Assembly: GCF_002902945.1 (NCBI RefSeq) | Contig: NZ_CP026102.1 | Location: forward strand, 558,001 to 622,000 | Direction: 5' to 3' | DNA: 64,000 bases | Origin: Paraburkholderia caribensis | GTDB lineage: Bacteria; Pseudomonadota; Gammaproteobacteria; Burkholderiales; Burkholderiaceae | Shown: positions 9,287-17,742 of the stretch, one piece after another | Layout of the letters: each line of letters starts with the position of its first letter | How positions within the stretch are numbered: the stretch's first letter is position 1 | Notes under the pieces: generated by a model | The model's database searches: none | What the model saw: only the letters and a program-made list of their open reading frames with translations | What the model was told of the DNA's origin: nothing | Made by a program: the position numbers and the translations under genes

Positions 9287-10798
9287 GTGGACACACGAAT
9301 CACGCATGCCGAAGCACAGAACGTCGCCGTTGCCGAATCGGCAACCAGTGGCCGACGGCTCGTGCAGGTCATTCTCGCAGGCGGCTCGGGCACGCGGTTG
9401 TGGCCCGTATCACGCGAGCAATATCCGAAACAGCTGATCGATGTAGTCGGCGATCAATCGCTTCTGCAGGCCACGATGAAGCGCATGGACGGGTTCACGA
9501 AAGCGTGGGACGTCGCTGCGGAACCTGTGATTGTCTGCGGCGCTGAACATTTCCATGCGACGTCCGGGCAGGCAGCCGACTGTGGTGTGAAGCCGTGTGT
9601 CGTCGTCGAACCGGCGCGGCGCGATACGGCGCCTGCATTGACGCTGGCCGCGCTGGCCGCCTGCGCCGACGGAGACGATCCGATTCTCGTCGCGATGCCT
9701 GCGGACCACGCGATTGCGGACGTGCTCGCATTGCATCGGTCCATCGAACTCGCGGCGCTCCACGCGCAGGAAGGTGAGATCGCTACGCTGGGTGTTCCGC
9801 CAACGAGCGCCGACACGGGCTTCGGTTATATCCGACTCGGCGCGCAATTGCAGGATGGCGCGCATCGTATCGACCGCTTCGTCGAAAAGCCCGCTGCCGA
9901 ACTGGCCGCGCAATACGTTGCATCGGGCGGCTACTGGTGGAATAGCGGCATGTTCGTGGTGCGCGCGTCAGTATGGCTCGCCGCGTTGAAAGTGTTCCAG
10001 CCGGACATGCACGCTGCGTGCATGCAGGCCTACGCGGATGCCAGGCGCGACAACGGTCATATCGCGCCGGGTGCCGATGCATTCGAGCGCTGTCCGTCCG
10101 ATTCGATCGACTATGCGGTGATGGAGCAACTCGGCAAGCCTGCGTCGCCCTTCACGGCTGTCGTGGTGCCGCTCGAAGCCGGCTGGTCCGATCTCGGTTC
10201 ATGGGATGCCGTGTGGCAGGCAATGGACAAAGATGAGTTCGGCAATGTGGCGAACGGCCGTGTGGTGATGGAAGGCGCAACGAGTACGTATGCGCGTTCG
10301 CAAGGCGGCAGGCTCGTCGCATGCGTGGGGACGAGCGATCTGGTCGTCGTCGAAACGGACGATGCCGTGCTCGTCGCGGACCGGTCGCATGTGCAGGACA
10401 TCAAGGGTCTGGTGTCGCGGATCCGGCAGACCAAGGCGCCGGAAGCCGACAATCATCGAAAAGTGCGTCGTCCGTGGGGCTTTTACGATTCCATCGATCA
10501 CGGCGAGCGCTTTCAGGTCAAGCGCATCGTCGTGAGTCCTGGCGGGCGGCTGTCATTGCAGATGCATCACCATCGCGCGGAACACTGGATCGTCGTATGC
10601 GGCACCGCGCTCGTCACGCGCGGCGACGAGCAGTTCCTGCTGAGCGAGAACCAGTCGACCTACATTCCGATCGGCGTGCAGCATCGTCTCGAGAACCCCG
10701 GCCATGTGCCGCTGCAGATCATCGAAGTGCAGTCCGGCGCGTATCTCGGCGAGGACGACATCGTGCGGTTCGATGACAAGTACGGCCGCTGCAATTGA
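9287..10798 (+). CDS. manC: Mannose-1-phosphate guanylyltransferase / mannose-6-phosphate isomerase
   Basis: 503 residues, the normal size of the bifunctional type II enzyme. The GTG start at 9287 has AGGGAG six bases upstream. The nucleotidyltransferase domain shows VILAGGSGTRLWPVSREQYP (about residues 29-48) and FVEKP (about residue 198). The C-terminal cupin isomerase domain begins near RPWGFYDSID and contains MHHHRAEHWIVV with the metal-binding His and Glu. It makes GDP-mannose in the cytoplasm from fructose-6-phosphate via mannose phosphates. The gene pairs with the initiating transferase 42 bases downstream, the same order as bceA-bceB of cepacian clusters, though the rest of this locus differs. 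Confidence 0.93.
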   Translation: MDTRITHAEAQNVAVAESATSGRRLVQVILAGGSGTRLWPVSREQYPKQLIDVVGDQSLLQATMKRMDGFTKAWDVAAEPVIVCGAEHFHATSGQAADCGVKPCVVVEPARRDTAPALTLAALAACADGDDPILVAMPADHAIADVLALHRSIELAALHAQEGEIATLGVPPTSADTGFGYIRLGAQLQDGAHRIDRFVEKPAAELAAQYVASGGYWWNSGMFVVRASVWLAALKVFQPDMHAACMQAYADARRDNGHIAPGADAFERCPSDSIDYAVMEQLGKPASPFTAVVVPLEAGWSDLGSWDAVWQAMDKDEFGNVANGRVVMEGATSTYARSQGGRLVACVGTSDLVVVETDDAVLVADRSHVQDIKGLVSRIRQTKAPEADNHRKVRRPWGFYDSIDHGERFQVKRIVVSPGGRLSLQMHHHRAEHWIVVCGTALVTRGDEQFLLSENQSTYIPIGVQHRLENPGHVPLQIIEVQSGAYLGEDDIVRFDDKYGRCN

Positions 10799-10839
10799 GC
10801 GGCCGTGGTGGATATGTGCTTGCCTAGAGGGGTGTTGTG

Positions 10840-12216
10840 ATGCGTGCATTGACAGGTCTGCTGGCGCGGCTATTCGATGTCGCCCTGATCGTGACGGGTG
10901 CGCTCGTGGCGTCGCAAATCCGCTTCGACGACGTGTCGCAGCGTGGGTTTTATCTCGCCTTCGTCGCGTTTTCGGCGGCTTTTTCGCTTGCCATTTTTCC
11001 CACGCTCGGCGTGTATGAATCGTGGCGTGGGCGTTCGAAGCGGATATTGACGGGTCAAGTGGCGTTGGGCTGGCTGATCGTGCAGGGATGCGCAATGGCC
11101 CTGATGTTCTCGCTGCACCGGATCGATTTCGTGTCGCGGCTGTGGTTCGTTTACTGGACGGCCATTTCAGGCAGCGCGCTCATTGCGAGCCGTCTCGTGC
11201 TGCACAGTGTGATTGGACGTGCCCGCCATGCCGGAATGGATTTGCAGCCGGTTGCAATTGCTGCGTGTGGAGACCACTACAACGACATCATTCATAAAAT
11301 GGATGATGCACCTGCTTCCGGTTTCCGGCCGTGGGCGATCTACAATCTGCAACCGGACGCCGAACCTGCGTCGCATGTGCCGACTTTCTCCGAGCACAAG
11401 GCATTTGCCCGATACGTGCGCGAGCAGAACATCGGCGAAGTATGGCTGGCGTTGCCATTGACGGAAGAGCGCGCAATCCTGAAGCTGGTCGACGAGTTCC
11501 GCAATGACCTGATCAACATTCGTTTCATGCCGGATGTGCGCGCGCTTGCTTTATTCGAGGGAAGCGTGACGAGTGTGCTGGATCAGCCGACGATCAATCT
11601 CGCCGCGTCGCCGTTGCCGCCCAACGCAATGGTCAAGAAAGATCTGTTCGACCGCCTGTTCGCGCTTTGCGCGCTGATCGCCATTTCACCGATTCTTCTC
11701 GGGTGCGCGATTGCCGTGAAGCTGAGTTCGCGGGGGCCTGTGTTTTTCAAGCAGCAGCGCAAGGGCGCGGATGGCCGCGTATTCACGATCTACAAGTTCC
11801 GCACGATGCGCCTGCATCAGAAAAAGACGGGTGTGCTCGAGCAGGCGAAACGCGATGATCCGCGTATCACGCGCGCTGGCGCTTTCTTGCGGCGCACGAG
11901 TCTCGACGAATTGCCGCAGTTCTTCAACGTGCTGTGTGGCGATATGTCGGTGGTCGGGCCGCGTCCGCATGCGCTGGAGCATGACGACCAGTATCAGCAT
12001 GTGGTGTCGGGCTATATCCATCGCTACCGGATCAAGCCGGGCATTACAGGCTGGGCGCAGATCAACGGATTCCGGGGCGAAACCGATCGCATCGAAAAGA
12101 TGGAAGGGCGTGTCGAACACGATCTGTATTACCTGCGCAACTGGTCTTTCGCTCTGGATCTGCGGATCATCCTCGCGACCATCTTCAAGGGCATTTCTCA
12201 TCAGAACGCGTATTGA
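10840..12216 (+). CDS. Undecaprenyl-phosphate glucose phosphotransferase (WcaJ/BceB-like)
   Basis: 458 residues from ATG 10840; a GTG directly in front is an equal alternative. Four N-terminal membrane helices precede a soluble CoA-binding-like domain. The C-terminal catalytic domain follows a helix at about 270-290 and holds KQQRKGADGRVFTIYKFRTM, RTSLDELPQFFNVLCGDMS and VGPRPHALEHDDQY, the signature of polyisoprenyl-phosphate hexose-1-phosphate transferases. It would load the first sugar phosphate, probably glucose, on undecaprenyl phosphate at the inner membrane. It closes the manC operon, so precursor supply and chain initiation are expressed together. Confidence 0.92.
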   Translation: MRALTGLLARLFDVALIVTGALVASQIRFDDVSQRGFYLAFVAFSAAFSLAIFPTLGVYESWRGRSKRILTGQVALGWLIVQGCAMALMFSLHRIDFVSRLWFVYWTAISGSALIASRLVLHSVIGRARHAGMDLQPVAIAACGDHYNDIIHKMDDAPASGFRPWAIYNLQPDAEPASHVPTFSEHKAFARYVREQNIGEVWLALPLTEERAILKLVDEFRNDLINIRFMPDVRALALFEGSVTSVLDQPTINLAASPLPPNAMVKKDLFDRLFALCALIAISPILLGCAIAVKLSSRGPVFFKQQRKGADGRVFTIYKFRTMRLHQKKTGVLEQAKRDDPRITRAGAFLRRTSLDELPQFFNVLCGDMSVVGPRPHALEHDDQYQHVVSGYIHRYRIKPGITGWAQINGFRGETDRIEKMEGRVEHDLYYLRNWSFALDLRIILATIFKGISHQNAY

Positions 12217-12317
12217 GCGCAATCGCGTATGCGCTTTATCGCGGCGCTCGAGGAACGTATTTTTCCCCCACGAAAGCAGGAACGGCTCAACGTTTTATTC
12301 GAGCAGGTGCGCCATAC

Positions 12318-12746
12318 ATGACTCATGCAATCACGTTCAGGAAGTCTGCGGCTCACACGCAACGTGCGGGTTCGAAAGACGAAGATCGAGCCTCGGTTCA
12401 TCAGGAGCGCGTCTTGAGCGAGCAGCTTTGGTGCGTTCACATCGAAGGGCTGGACGACTTCGTTGCGACGATCTCGAGGGAAGCCGCCGAGCGCGAGGCA
12501 TCGGCGATCAACGCATACATCGACAGCGCGAAAGCGCACGGGCAGGCCGTCACGGGCATCATGCGCGCGTCGGCAACCGTGTGGCCTTTTACGCCAGCGG
12601 GCCATGCGCGCTCACTGGAAACCGACTGGGACGATCTGCAGCGCATGCCGCACCGTCAGGTGCAAGTACATCGTCGTGAAGGTCTCCTGTCCGCGCTGTT
12701 GCGGCGGCTCAAGGCGCTGGTCAGCGGCACGCGGCAAGGCAGCTAG
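12318..12746 (+). CDS. Conserved protein of unknown function
   Basis: 142 residues if started at ATG 12318 (MTHAITFRKSAAHT); the open frame begins upstream at 12213 with no ribosome site. No signal peptide or membrane segment is visible. A helical part with EREASAINAYIDSAKAHG is followed by a Trp-rich segment VWPFTPAGHARSLETDWDD and a basic C-terminus (LLRRLKALV). It is not recognised. It follows the EPS initiation gene by about 100 bases on the same strand, so read-through is possible, but a link to polymer synthesis is not shown. Confidence 0.6.
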   Translation: MTHAITFRKSAAHTQRAGSKDEDRASVHQERVLSEQLWCVHIEGLDDFVATISREAAEREASAINAYIDSAKAHGQAVTGIMRASATVWPFTPAGHARSLETDWDDLQRMPHRQVQVHRREGLLSALLRRLKALVSGTRQGS

Positions 12747-12834
12747 TACACGAGCAACGCACGTTCGTGCCGTTGCGCAATCACGAGATGCCGTCCAACG
12801 GCACGTCACTGGGATTACATGGGCGGAGATCGAC

Positions 12835-13992
12835 ATGTCGTACGGCATCTTTTCACGGATCGTTACGGTTGGCGCCATTCTGATGTTGGCGAGTTGCGGC
12901 GGCGGCGGATCGGGCGGTTCACCGGGCGCGCCAGCTGCGAATACGAGCCAGCCGACGCTGGCGAACGCGACCGCGCTTGTCGACGGCAGCAAGGTCGGCG
13001 ACGATTATTGGCCCGCCGGATCGACGCAGACGGGCGGCAAGGGCCAGCCTGTCAGCGGCCTGAATTGCGGCACGCGCGGCAATATCTACACCTACTCGCA
13101 TTTGTCGATTTATCTGAACGGCAGATCACTAGCGCTGCCCGCGAACATCGGCACGGTGGCGCCGACGATGGCCGCGCAAACGGGTTGCGCGTATCCGCTG
13201 CACACGGATGACGAAACGGGCAAGATCCGCATGGACGCGAGCTCGAATGCGTCGTACACGCTCGGCCAGTTCTTTGCGATCTGGGGCCAGCCGCTCACGT
13301 CGGCGAATGTCGCGGGATTGACGTCGACGCCTATCACGGTCTACGTGAACAATGGCGGCCAGCTCACCAGATACACGGGCGATCCCGCCAGTCTCGTGCT
13401 GCCCGCACACGGCGAAGTGTCGATAGAAATCGGCTCGCCACTCGGACAGATCCCGACGTTCAGCTGGACTGATCCGCCGTCTTTCGATCCCAACCAGACG
13501 GTGCTGGCGTATGGCGGCACCGTCGGCACCGCGCACTGGCAGAACGGCAATACATCGACGGGCGGCACGGGCGCCGATGTCGACGGGCTGGTCTGCGCGT
13601 CGGGCATGAGCGAGCTGTACCACGTGCACGCGCATCTGGCGATCGTCAGCGATGGCCAGTGGCTAGCGTTGCCCGCGAACGTCGGCATTCTCTCGCAGTG
13701 CAACTACGAGATGCACACGCACGATTCGACGGGGATCATCCACATCGAAACGCCAAATATGAAGACTTTCACGCTCGGCCAGTTCTTCGATATCTGGGGA
13801 CAGACGTTATCGAATACGAACGTCGCGGGGGTAACGGGAACGGTAGTCGCATACGTCAACGACAACGGCGACGTGCGGCGCTACGAAGGGGATTTGCGCA
13901 GTATCGAGTTGATCTCGCATCGCGATATCACACTGCAGATCGGCAAGCCCGTGAATACACTGGCGACGTACTCGTGGTACGAGCCGCAATAG
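12835..13992 (+). CDS. Putative lipoprotein with two tandem copies of a His-containing domain
   Basis: 385 residues from ATG 12835. The N-terminus ends in a lipobox (LMLASCGGGG), so a lipid anchor on the cell surface or periplasmic face is expected. The body is two repeats of about 170 residues. Each has a G-rich entry, a beta segment with LALPAN (first copy about 100-106), a TGxI/x segment, and TLGQFFxIWGQxL; the copies end in matching VTG/YVN strands. The second copy keeps HVHAHL and MHTHDSTGIIHIE, possible metal ligands, while the first has YSHLSI and LHTDDETGKIRM. Function is unknown. Confidence 0.72.
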   Translation: MSYGIFSRIVTVGAILMLASCGGGGSGGSPGAPAANTSQPTLANATALVDGSKVGDDYWPAGSTQTGGKGQPVSGLNCGTRGNIYTYSHLSIYLNGRSLALPANIGTVAPTMAAQTGCAYPLHTDDETGKIRMDASSNASYTLGQFFAIWGQPLTSANVAGLTSTPITVYVNNGGQLTRYTGDPASLVLPAHGEVSIEIGSPLGQIPTFSWTDPPSFDPNQTVLAYGGTVGTAHWQNGNTSTGGTGADVDGLVCASGMSELYHVHAHLAIVSDGQWLALPANVGILSQCNYEMHTHDSTGIIHIETPNMKTFTLGQFFDIWGQTLSNTNVAGVTGTVVAYVNDNGDVRRYEGDLRSIELISHRDITLQIGKPVNTLATYSWYEPQ

Positions 13993-14528
13993 GCCGCAGA
14001 TTTCAGCAAATGCATGATTGAGTTGGGCCGCGACATACGCGCGCATCGGGCGTGGTGTTTCGCGGCCCAATTACATGCGTCCTGCCGCGCGTGCATTGGC
14101 GTGTCATTCAGTGCTTCGTTAAAGACATCGCCGCACGGCGACGGCATTCTGTTGGACGATCGCGTACATCAAATAGAAAAGAGTTGGCATCCGCCCGACA
14201 ACGCGACGCTACGCGCGTGGCTCGCATTCGCCTTTCAATGCGGCAATTCTGTTTGTTTTCAACTGCCTGACAGCAACCGGCGGAAAAGATAGCGCGGCTG
14301 GCACAACCCCTGCATTGGTAGCCGCGGGCACAACGACGGCCAGCTTGGCCAGGCCGCCACGGCGTCAACAGCATTGCTCAGATTCCTGGAAAGTGTTGTT
14401 TGGTTGAGCCTCTTTGGCAGCGTGCCGCACGACGGCCCTGCACATCGTCCCATCAATATTGAACACGACGCGACGCAATGGACATGGTCCTTGTGGTCGA
14501 TCCGTTCATTGATTTAATTGGAGTCCTT
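13993..14528. other. Intergenic region with a hairpin, no gene seen
   Basis: This 536-base stretch separates the duplicated lipoprotein from a small secreted protein on the same strand. Apart from the hairpin at 14023-14070 nothing gene-like was found: short frames here have no ribosome sites. The last bases hold TTGGAGTCCTT directly before the next start codon, and the A+T-rich stretch near 14480-14520 is the probable promoter area. Confidence 0.5.
14023..14070 (+). terminator. Hairpin after the duplicated lipoprotein gene
   Basis: TTGGGCCGCGA at 14023-14033 pairs perfectly with TCGCGGCCCAA at 14060-14070, an 11-bp stem with a 26-nt loop. It begins 31 bases after the stop codon. There is no uridine run behind it, so Rho-independent termination is only a possibility. 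Confidence 0.4.
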
Positions 14529-14810
14529 ATGAAATCGAAGCTTATCGTTACTTTGCTCGTCGCAAGCTCGGCGTCGCTGGCCGCACCCGCTTTCGCAAGC
14601 GGCTATGGTCCTGCGCCTTACTATCGTCCGGATACCGGCGCACCGGCTTCGCAGGCGGGCCAAAGCGCTCAGACACTGGCAGCGGAAGCGGCCATGGCAG
14701 GCATGATGGATGAAAAGCGTACTGGCGTCGGCGGCGACGATGCAATGACCACGCAGTCGGGCCGCCGCGCTCCTGCCGATCGTCAGGGGCCCGTCTATCG
14801 CGGAAGCTGA
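14529..14810 (+). CDS. Small secreted protein, unknown function
   Basis: 93 residues from ATG 14529, preceded by TTGGAGTCCTT. The first 23 residues form a clear signal peptide (KLIVTLLVASSASLAAPAFA, cleavage after AFA). The mature part is short, Pro/Tyr/Gly-rich at first (SGYGPAPYYRPDTG) and then Ala/Met-rich with no known domain. It is probably periplasmic. Its stop overlaps the end of the CHASE2 gene on the other strand by 16 bases, a convergent pair. Similar short secreted proteins are frequent in Burkholderiaceae; no function is claimed. Confidence 0.65.
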   Translation: MKSKLIVTLLVASSASLAAPAFASGYGPAPYYRPDTGAPASQAGQSAQTLAAEAAMAGMMDEKRTGVGGDDAMTTQSGRRAPADRQGPVYRGS

Positions 14811-16273
14811 TCCGCAGATCGCGAAGCGCTGGCTCGCCGGCGCTTCGCCTCTCGCCGGGTTTGCACGCCCAGGTCCAGCAATGCTGTCGAAAAGAAGCAG
14901 CCCATCACCGCAGACAGGATGATGAAAATCGACGCTGCATCGACGAGCAAGCCGAAGTATTTGAACAGCAGCAGGCAACTCGCGAGCAACAGCAGGTTGA
15001 GCAGCAGGCCGAGGACCGCGGACGCTTTCGGCACGGCCCGCACGAATGCCGCAAGACGCGAATCGGTATGCGGCAGATACCAGATGATCAGAATCCCGAA
15101 GGCGAGGACGAAGATCGTCTCGGCCCACTTGAGCCAGACAGGGCGGCGCAGGAAACGCCCGTCGAAAATCGTCTCGATGATCTGAGCCTGAATCTCGATA
15201 CCCGGCACCAGTTCGCCCAGCGCGGTCGTGCGCATGTCGGTGTTGCCCGTTCCCGTCAAGCCGACCAGCACCAGCTTGTTATGAAAGCGGTCGGGATCGA
15301 CCTGGCCTTGCAGGACGTCGCGCGCGGAGACGTAGCGATGTTGCGTCGAGCGTATCGACGCGAAATGCAGCCAGATGTCGCCGTCGGGCTGGGTGGGCAC
15401 TTCCACATCCGCGACGCCGACTGACTGCATGCCCGTCGTGTTCGCATACACGTCGACAGCCGCCGATCCCGTGACGACGCGCAGCATTTCGACGGGCATG
15501 CACGGCACGAGCTTGTCGCCCAACCCAAGGATGAGGGGGATGCGCCGGACCGTGCCCTGTTCGAGCGCGACATTGAGCATCGCCTGTCCGTGCGCCGCCG
15601 CCTGCAATTCCGGCAGGCTCGCGAGCACGTAGTTGTACCGCTTCACGCGGTTCAGCGGATCGACGCCGTGCACGAGGATCGGCGCGCTGCGCAGGTCGGT
15701 GCTGGTGTCGAACGCGGCGTGATCGACGGCGGCGGCGCCGAGTATCGAAGGCGCGGCGCGTAGCGAGTTCGCAAGAATGGCCTCGTGGCGAGGCAGCGCG
15801 CGCAAGCCCGCTGCGAGCGTGGCGGCCGAGGCGGGCAGGTTGTCGGCGACCTTGTCGGGCGAGGTCTGATCGGCTTCCGGCATATAGATGTCAAGACCGA
15901 TCGCGAGCGGCTTGTGCACCGCGATCGCGTCGACGAGGTTCGCCAGCCGGTTGCGCGGCCACGGCCATTGACCGACGGCCGCGAGCGTCCTGTCGTCGAT
16001 CGCGACGATGGTCACAGGCTGCGAGGCGGGCACGCGCGGGAAGCGGCGCTGGTAGTGATCGAACAGCAGTTGCCGCGCCGTGCCGAACGTATCGGGCACC
16101 ATGTCGTCGAGCTTGTCCAGCAGCGCCGGTCGCGGAATGACGCCGGGCGATTCGCTGTACAGGTTCAGCAGACTCAGGCCGAGCAGCACCGCGAGCGCGA
16201 CGGGGCGGCCTTGTCCCGCCCTCATCAGCTTCATGAAAAAAATCAGCCATGAGTAGTCGCGAAAGCGTTTCAT
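14795..16273 (-). CDS. CHASE2-domain membrane sensor without output domain
   Basis: 492 residues. An N-terminal helix is followed by a large extracytoplasmic CHASE2 domain, with IVAIDDRTLAAVGQWPWPR and IGLDIYMPEADQTSPD near its start and KLVLVGLTGTGNTDMRTT (about residue 340) at its end. Three membrane helices follow (about 385-470). The chain then stops after a short Arg-rich tail. CHASE2 normally feeds a cyclase, kinase or GGDEF domain, and none is present here. It is the third gene of a FecR-OmpA-CHASE2 operon, 53 bases after the OmpA gene, so it may sense envelope state with those partners. The sensed signal is unknown. Confidence 0.82.
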   Translation of the reverse strand: MKRFRDYSWLIFFMKLMRAGQGRPVALAVLLGLSLLNLYSESPGVIPRPALLDKLDDMVPDTFGTARQLLFDHYQRRFPRVPASQPVTIVAIDDRTLAAVGQWPWPRNRLANLVDAIAVHKPLAIGLDIYMPEADQTSPDKVADNLPASAATLAAGLRALPRHEAILANSLRAAPSILGAAAVDHAAFDTSTDLRSAPILVHGVDPLNRVKRYNYVLASLPELQAAAHGQAMLNVALEQGTVRRIPLILGLGDKLVPCMPVEMLRVVTGSAAVDVYANTTGMQSVGVADVEVPTQPDGDIWLHFASIRSTQHRYVSARDVLQGQVDPDRFHNKLVLVGLTGTGNTDMRTTALGELVPGIEIQAQIIETIFDGRFLRRPVWLKWAETIFVLAFGILIIWYLPHTDSRLAAFVRAVPKASAVLGLLLNLLLLASCLLLFKYFGLLVDAASIFIILSAVMGCFFSTALLDLGVQTRREAKRRRASASRSADQLPR

Positions 16274-16326
16274 GTCGGCAGCGGCAGATCAGTGCGCTTG
16301 ACAGGCGCAGTGACGGATCACCCGGA

Positions 16327-16944
16327 TCACTGGATTGTAATGACGACGCGCCGATTCATCTGGTTAGGGACGCCGTCCGCGGTGTGCACGAGTGGTTCGC
16401 GCTTGCCGCGTCCCGCCGTTTCGATTTCTTTCGCGGGGATGCCCGCCTTGATCAGAAACTTCGCGACGGTCTGCGCGCGCTGCATCGACAGCTTGTCGTC
16501 GTATTCCTGCGAGCCTGCCAGATCCGTATGGCCCACGACGGTCAGATGCGGCGCGGGCCACGTCGCGAGCGCCGCTTTCAGCTGCTGGACGGTCGCATTG
16601 GACTGCGGTGCGAGTTCCGTCGCCGAGTCGAACAGGAAGTTGATCGTGAAGGTCTTCGGGCGCGGCGGCTGCGCGGCGAGCACGTCGCCATAGCGTGTTT
16701 CGACATTGGCCGCACTGCTTGCCGTCTGCTCGATCGCGCCGCCTTTCGCGACTTCGGCCGTCGCGTAAGCCTTGTCGATGACTTGCGTCTTGTTGCCGCT
16801 TCGCACGATCACGCTGCCGACCGTGCCGTCCGGATTGGGCAGCAAGGTGATCTTGTCGGGCGTCGAGCTGCATGCCGAAACCAACGCGAGCGTCGCGCAG
16901 CTTGCGCACCACGTGAGCCTTCGCCGTTGTGCCGCGGGCTTCAA
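16327..16944 (-). CDS. OmpA-family peptidoglycan-binding lipoprotein
   Basis: 205 residues if translation starts at TTG 16944, which overlaps the TGA stop of the FecR gene (TTGA), a layout for coupled translation. That start gives a basic n-region and lipobox LVSACSS. The C-terminal domain (about 95-205) is OmpA-like: TINFLFDSATELAPQSNATV, VVGHTDLAGSQEYDDKLSMQ and NRRVVITIQ carry the peptidoglycan-contacting Asp and Arg. The lipoprotein would tether outer membrane and cell wall. The open frame extends far upstream in the same phase as part of the FecR gene, but no start there keeps the signal peptide. Confidence 0.82.
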   Translation of the reverse strand: MKPAAQRRRLTWCASCATLALVSACSSTPDKITLLPNPDGTVGSVIVRSGNKTQVIDKAYATAEVAKGGAIEQTASSAANVETRYGDVLAAQPPRPKTFTINFLFDSATELAPQSNATVQQLKAALATWPAPHLTVVGHTDLAGSQEYDDKLSMQRAQTVAKFLIKAGIPAKEIETAGRGKREPLVHTADGVPNQMNRRVVITIQ

Positions 16945-17405
16945 TGCCCGTTCTCCCCGTCGCCGACCTCGATGATGAATTCGGTGCCGCGCACGCCGAG
17001 CGTCGTGGTCGGCGTGCTGAAACGCACCGCTTCCGGATGGGCCTTTGCCAGCTTGCCGTCGACGACCGCGAGCGAGCCGCGCCGGATGGTTGCATCGAGC
17101 GTGCCGTCGTGGGTGGTGGTATCGAAGGCGAACTGGTTGAGCTCGAGTACCGAACTGGAGCCCTCGGAAAGCAGCGTATTGTCGCGCAGCGTGATGCCGA
17201 CGGAAGACGCGGGGCCCGTTACGATGCGGTCGCTTTTGAACACCTCGCTGCCGACGGCGGCGTCCATGCTTTGCGCCGTGCGCTCGATATGAACCGAGCC
17301 TTTCACCGTCTTGACGACGCCGATCGAATCCGCGCCGAATGTGTCGATGGCCGCTGCGCATCCGCAGGCGAAAACCAGTGCATAGTTGACGGCTTGCTTG
17401 TGCAT
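16941..17405 (-). CDS. Secreted FecR-domain protein
   Basis: 154 residues from the ATG at 17405 with a signal peptide (YALVFACGCAAAIDTFGA). The mature part is a single FecR domain: VKTVKGSVHIERTAQSMDA, then KSDRIVTGPASSVGITLRD and GTEFIIEVGDG. FecR folds occur in periplasmic signal relay and in envelope structural proteins; here no sigma factor or TonB receptor is nearby. The gene leads the operon with the OmpA lipoprotein and CHASE2 protein, an association seen in other Proteobacteria. A structural or sensing role in the envelope is inferred, not shown. Confidence 0.8.
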   Translation of the reverse strand: MHKQAVNYALVFACGCAAAIDTFGADSIGVVKTVKGSVHIERTAQSMDAAVGSEVFKSDRIVTGPASSVGITLRDNTLLSEGSSSVLELNQFAFDTTTHDGTLDATIRRGSLAVVDGKLAKAHPEAVRFSTPTTTLGVRGTEFIIEVGDGENGH

Positions 17406-17742
17406 GGGTGACGACCGTGATGGCGGTTGGACGACGCGCGCCAAAGCGAAGGCCGCGCGGCAGAAGCGGGCGCGGTTCGCGGTGATCTTCGGGAGAATAA
17501 CGTGCCGCGACCGATCGTTCCGTGCGCTGCCGCGCATTTCGCGAGATTGATGGGCATGTTTCTGGCAAAAGACTTGCAGAGCTTCGGGCGCTGGTCGCCA
17601 CCCGAAGCGGGCTGCTACGCGTGACGCGATGGCGCGTCAGTTCGCGGTGCACCGGCGCATAAAGGTGCGCAACGTCATCGACTTTTACGCGGCGGTTTTC
17701 AATCAGGAAGCGTATTGAAAGCGTTGAAGCCAGAGGCGGCGC
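17406..17742. other. Intergenic region upstream of the FecR operon
   Basis: 337 bases between the FecR start and the end of the LysR gene, both on the reverse strand. It should hold the FecR operon promoter and the LysR gene's 3' end. Frames found here are short and lack ribosome sites. No clear palindrome or terminator was recognised. Confidence 0.45.

Noticed and set aside
12463..12834. Extended start of the duplicated lipoprotein gene
   Set aside because: The upstream part overlaps another gene and is Arg-rich; only the ATG at 12835 gives a signal peptide and lipobox.
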